Assembly (NCBI GenBank): GCA_026552835.1
Contig: JAPMTY010000134.1
Coordinates: 1 to 16,516 of the forward strand
Direction of reading: 5' to 3'
Origin: Candidatus Methanoperedens sp.
Lineage (GTDB): Archaea; Halobacteriota; Methanosarcinia; Methanosarcinales; Methanoperedenaceae
Length of the DNA: 16,516 bases
The notes under the pieces are model-generated. The model did not search any database and had not been told where the DNA came from. It saw only the letters and a list, made by a program, of their open reading frames with translations. Numbering within the stretch: the first letter of the stretch is position 1; every line of letters starts with the position of its first letter. The translations under genes and the position numbers were made by a program. This document shows positions 13,119 through 16,516 of this stretch, one piece after another.

Positions 13119-16100
13119 ATGCCAAAAAGAACAGACATTAAGAAAGTACTGCTCATAGGCTCTGGCCCAATCATGATCGGACAGGGGGCAGAATTTGATT
13201 TTTCAGGGAGTCAGGCATGCCGTTCCCTGCGGGAAGAGGGGATAAAGGTAGTTCTTGTAAACAGTAATCCTGCCACCATTATGACAGATTCGGACATGGC
13301 GGACGCTATCTATATCGAACCCCTTGAACCGCAGATCGTGGCAAAGATCATCGAAAAAGAACGTCCCGACGGTATTATTGCAGGTCTTGGCGGACAGACC
13401 GGCCTGAACATTACAACTGAAATCGCAGAAATGGGTGTTCTTGAGAAATTCAATGTCGAGCTTCTTGGAACATCCCTCCAGGCGATCAAAGATTCGGAAG
13501 ACCGCGATCTCTTCAAGCGAAAAATGATAAGCATCGGTGAAAAAGTCCCGCGGTCAAAAGCAGTTAACACGATAGAGGATGCCCTTACAACGATCGATGA
13601 ATTGGGTCTTCCTCTAATCATCCGCCCTGCCTACACACTCGGAGGCGCAGGGGGCGGCATCGCTTACACAAAAGAAGATCTGATAGAAATAACCGAGCGT
13701 GGGCTCAAACGCTCACGTATCCACCAGGTACTAATCGAAGAAAGCATTATCGGCTGGAAGGAATTCGAATATGAGGTCATGCGCGACAAAAATGACACAT
13801 GCATCGTCATATGCAACATGGAAAACATCGACCCCATGGGCATACACACAGGGGAATCGATCGTAGTAACCCCATCCCAGACTTTATCTGATGTAGATCA
13901 CCAGAAACTCAGAAGCACTTCAATTAAGATCATCAGGGCATTGGGCATTGAGGGAGGATGCAACATCCAGTTCGCAGTTCGCGATGATGAAGTCAGGATC
14001 GTCGAAGTCAATCCCCGCGTTTCCCGATCATCCGCGCTTGCATCAAAAGCCACAGGGTATCCTATTGCCCGCGTCACAGCAAAGATCGCAATAGGCATGA
14101 CGCTTGATGAAATAATCAACGATATCACAAAAAAGACGCCAGCCTCATTTGAACCCACGATCGATTACACGGTCGTAAAGATTCCACGCTGGCCTTTTGA
14201 CAAATTCGTAACAGCCGACAAACACCTCACGACCGCTATGAAAAGCACAGGCGAAGTAATGGCTTTCGGGCGCACCATCGAGGAAGCGCTTCAGAAAGCT
14301 GTGCGCTCGCTTGAAGTAGACATGTATTTCGGGTACAAAGAATGGAGCAAAGAAGAAATTTTAGATATACTTCGCCATCCAACCCATGAACGCATATTCG
14401 TCATATACTATGCATTGCAAAACGGCATGCCAGCGGCTGATATTTCAAGAATTACAAATATCGACCCTTTCTTTATAAAGAAGATCCAGAATATCATTGA
14501 TGTCGAGGAAACTCTAAAGGTTGATATCTCACCCGTCCTCTTGAAAAAAGCAAAACGCATGGGCTTTAGCGACGAGAGAATAGCCTTCCTGTCCGGAAGA
14601 ACCCGCGAAGAGATAAACGATTTGCGAAGAGAACATGGGATCATTCCCACCTACAAAATGGTAGATACCTGTGCCGCAGAATTTGCAGCTGCAACGCCTT
14701 ATTATTATTCGACTTACGAAGAACAATGCGAAGCTGCCCCAACGAACAGGAAGAAAGTGCTGATAATTGGCTCTGGCCCAATCCGCATCGGGCAGGGCAT
14801 TGAATTTGACTACTGTACAGTCCATGCTGTAACAGCCCTTCGCGAAGAAGGGATTGAGACCCATATATTAAACAACAACCCGGAAACAGTGTCAACTGAT
14901 TATGACACATCGGATAAATTGTTCTTTGAGCCCCTGACGCTTGAAGACGTCATGAATGTGATAGACAGGGAACATCCTTATGGCGTAATGGTGCAGTTCG
15001 GAGGACAGACATCGGTCAATCTTGCCATACCTCTTAAGAAAGAACTTGACAGGAGAACCGACCTCAACACTATCATTCTTGGAACCACACCCGATGACAT
15101 GGACATCGCTGAAGACAGAGGACGCTTTAATGCCATGATGAAAACATTGGGCATATCACAGCCAGAAGCGGGATGTGCTACCAATTATTCCCAGGCATTC
15201 AATGAAGCAAAAAGGATTGGTTATCCTGTGCTTGTTCGTCCGTCATATGTCATTGGCGGGCGCGCCATGGAGATCGTATATGATGAAAGAGATCTTGATC
15301 GCTACCTGAAAGAAGCCGTAAAAGTTTCAAATGAGCATCCTGTGCTCATCGATGATTTTCTTGATAATGCTGTCGAGATAGACGTGGATGCCATCTGCGA
15401 CGGGAAAGACGTGCTGATTGGTGCAATTATGGAGCACATAGAAGAAGCAGGTATCCATTCCGGGGATTCGGCCTGCGTTATACCTCCGCAGTCACTCAAG
15501 CCGGAAATTATTGCTACAGTTCGTGATTATGTGAAAAAAATAGCTCTTGCCCTGAAGGTGGTTGGTGTTATTAACATCCAGATGGCAACAAAGAACGGCA
15601 TAGTATATGTTCTTGAAGCTAATCCAAGGTCAAGCCGCACAATTCCTTTTGTGAGTAAAGCCACCGGGCTTCCACTTGCCAAGATCGCGGCAAGAGTGAT
15701 GGTTGGCCACACATTAAAGGAGCTCGGGATCACAGAGGAAGTAAATCCAAAGCATGTTTCCGTAAAAGAGGTTCTCTTGCCTTTCGATAAGCTCCCGGGG
15801 GCGGATCCGCTGCTTGGGCCAGAGATGAAAAGCACTGGAGAAGTAATGGGTATAGATTATGATTTCGGAAAAGCGTTCTATAAGGCTGAATGGGCTGCCG
15901 ATAATAAACTCCCTATGTCAGGAACTGTCTTCATGTCCATCCGTGATGCGGATAAGGCGCATATTGTACGGGTAGCAAAGAAAATGCAAGAGGCTGGGCT
16001 TCATATTCTGGGTACGAGAGGTACTGTGAATTATCTGGAAGAGAAAGGGATAAAGATTGACGTCATACAAAAAGTCAATGAAGGCTCACCCAATGTAGTT

Positions 16101-16316
16101 GACCTGATTCATAATAAGAAAGTTGACCTCATAATTAATACCCCTACAAGCAAGCAGGCAGTAAAAGACGGATTCCAGATCAGAAGGGCTGCTGTTGATT
16201 TTAGCATACCGTATATCACTACCATCCAAGCAGCTCTAGCTGCTGCGGATGCCATTGAAGCGATGAACAAAGGTGAGATCACGATCAAGTCTCTTGGGGA
16301 ATATCATACGAAATGA
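13119..16316 (+). CDS. carB: Carbamoyl-phosphate synthase, large subunit
   Basis: Makes carbamoyl phosphate from bicarbonate, ammonia (supplied by CarA) and two ATP, for pyrimidine and arginine synthesis. The 1065 residues have the full family architecture: two homologous ATP-grasp halves, each opening with the same nucleotide-binding block (VLLIGSGPIMIGQGAEFDFS near 10-29, and VLIIGSGPIRIGQGIEFDYC near 548-567), the oligomerisation region between them, and a C-terminal MGS-like allosteric domain (about 920-1065, with ILGTRGTVNYLEEKGI and NTPTSKQAVKDG). Length is normal (E. coli CarB is about 1073). The start is set by a GAGGT site; starting at ATG 13065 would add 18 atypical residues. carA is not next to it in this window, which is unusual because carAB are often paired. 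Its base composition is visibly richer in G/C than the sugar operon upstream. Confidence 0.96.
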   Translation: MPKRTDIKKVLLIGSGPIMIGQGAEFDFSGSQACRSLREEGIKVVLVNSNPATIMTDSDMADAIYIEPLEPQIVAKIIEKERPDGIIAGLGGQTGLNITTEIAEMGVLEKFNVELLGTSLQAIKDSEDRDLFKRKMISIGEKVPRSKAVNTIEDALTTIDELGLPLIIRPAYTLGGAGGGIAYTKEDLIEITERGLKRSRIHQVLIEESIIGWKEFEYEVMRDKNDTCIVICNMENIDPMGIHTGESIVVTPSQTLSDVDHQKLRSTSIKIIRALGIEGGCNIQFAVRDDEVRIVEVNPRVSRSSALASKATGYPIARVTAKIAIGMTLDEIINDITKKTPASFEPTIDYTVVKIPRWPFDKFVTADKHLTTAMKSTGEVMAFGRTIEEALQKAVRSLEVDMYFGYKEWSKEEILDILRHPTHERIFVIYYALQNGMPAADISRITNIDPFFIKKIQNIIDVEETLKVDISPVLLKKAKRMGFSDERIAFLSGRTREEINDLRREHGIIPTYKMVDTCAAEFAAATPYYYSTYEEQCEAAPTNRKKVLIIGSGPIRIGQGIEFDYCTVHAVTALREEGIETHILNNNPETVSTDYDTSDKLFFEPLTLEDVMNVIDREHPYGVMVQFGGQTSVNLAIPLKKELDRRTDLNTIILGTTPDDMDIAEDRGRFNAMMKTLGISQPEAGCATNYSQAFNEAKRIGYPVLVRPSYVIGGRAMEIVYDERDLDRYLKEAVKVSNEHPVLIDDFLDNAVEIDVDAICDGKDVLIGAIMEHIEEAGIHSGDSACVIPPQSLKPEIIATVRDYVKKIALALKVVGVINIQMATKNGIVYVLEANPRSSRTIPFVSKATGLPLAKIAARVMVGHTLKELGITEEVNPKHVSVKEVLLPFDKLPGADPLLGPEMKSTGEVMGIDYDFGKAFYKAEWAADNKLPMSGTVFMSIRDADKAHIVRVAKKMQEAGLHILGTRGTVNYLEEKGIKIDVIQKVNEGSPNVVDLIHNKKVDLIINTPTSKQAVKDGFQIRRAAVDFSIPYITTIQAALAAADAIEAMNKGEITIKSLGEYHTK

Positions 16317-16377
16317 GAATGCAAAGCTTTAAAATAGATATACACATTTGCGAGAACTGAAAGTTGATTCAAGTTTT

Positions 16378-16516
16378 GGCACTGTCCTAATTTAGAATAC
16401 TTAATTAAAAATCAAAAAATTGCTCCCAATTCCATTGATGATCAGCTAAACCTTCCAGCATTGCAGGAGTCTCAGTCTTTGTCAACTTATCCATGAAATT
16501 CCAATAAAAATGAAAC
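16378..16516 (-). mobile_element. End of an insertion sequence, probably IS6 family (partial)
   Basis: The end base run GGCACTGTCC starts at 16378; its first eight bases equal the start of the IS26/IS6-family terminal repeat (GGCACTGTTGCAAA, from memory). A transposase tail ends 27 bases inside it, as in IS6 elements. The element extends beyond the window, so the other end and the target duplication cannot be seen. It lies about 60 bases after the carB stop and does not disrupt carB. Confidence 0.6.
16405..16516 (-). CDS. Transposase C-terminus (partial)
   Basis: The minus strand is open from the window edge to TAA at 16405-16407, giving 36 or more residues ending in TPAMLEGLADHQWNWEQFF. The block T-P-A-x-x-x-G-L followed by a Trp-rich end is typical of the C-terminus of DDE (rve) transposases of the IS6/IS240 type, where it follows an N-F-x-R-P-H-like stretch; here the matching segment reads YWNFMDKL, so the RPH part is altered. 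The beginning of the gene, with the DDE residues, lies outside the window. Whether the copy is active cannot be judged. Confidence 0.68.
   Translation of the reverse strand, partial: FHFYWNFMDKLTKTETPAMLEGLADHQWNWEQFFDF

Noticed and set aside
14529..14910. Minus-strand open frames inside carB
   Set aside because: They are antisense shadows of the strongly supported carB frame.
1..16516. CRISPR arrays, rRNA or tRNA genes, replication origin, att sites
   Set aside because: No regularly spaced repeats, no tRNA or rRNA signature and no origin-like repeat cluster were seen.

Overview
The window looks archaeal, most likely a euryarchaeon of the Methanosarcinales / Methanoperedens type; this placement is an inference from gene content. 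It carries archaea-typical families (DUF166, a small Toprim nuclease next to a DUF167 protein, a UPF0175/PIN-like pair, an MNT-type nucleotidyltransferase). Many genes have an A/T-rich TATA-like box about 25-31 bases before the start codon and no Shine-Dalgarno sequence, which is the pattern of leaderless archaeal mRNAs. Genes inside operons use overlaps or a clear GAGG-type ribosome site.

Left part (1-4835): the tail of an unidentified protein, a SAM-dependent methyltransferase, an MNT antitoxin-like nucleotidyltransferase followed by a decayed HEPN toxin in the same reading frame, a DUF998 membrane protein on the minus strand, then DUF167 + Toprim, a UPF0175 antitoxin with a PIN-like toxin that lacks a normal start codon, and a DUF166 protein coupled to corA.

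Middle (4814-8540): a CorA-type Mg2+/Co2+ channel, a convergent class III extradiol dioxygenase (DODA/YgiD-like), an unrecognised 237-aa protein whose His and Cys motifs resemble clan CD (caspase-like) peptidases, a two-helix small membrane protein, a GC-rich gene-free patch that may be a structured RNA, and an unrecognised 137-aa protein.

Right part (8626-12965, all minus strand): a tightly overlapping operon encoding, in order of transcription, a 34-aa ORF, a ribulose-phosphate 3-epimerase-like protein, a 19-aa ORF, an HldE/RfaE-like PfkB protein with an eroded active site, both halves of a split transketolase and a transaldolase of the small TalC/FSA family. Directly against the transaldolase stop lies the orphan C-terminus of an OMPDC/hexulose-6-phosphate synthase protein. 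Together these genes could run a non-oxidative pentose phosphate route (F6P + GAP to pentose and sedoheptulose phosphates). Many archaea make ribose phosphate through hexulose-phosphate synthase (RuMP route) instead, so the remnant may record one route replacing the other. This is the most interesting locus in the window.

The far right holds carB (large subunit of carbamoyl-phosphate synthase), divergent from the sugar operon and without carA beside it, and then the end of an insertion sequence whose terminal bases match the IS6-family end.
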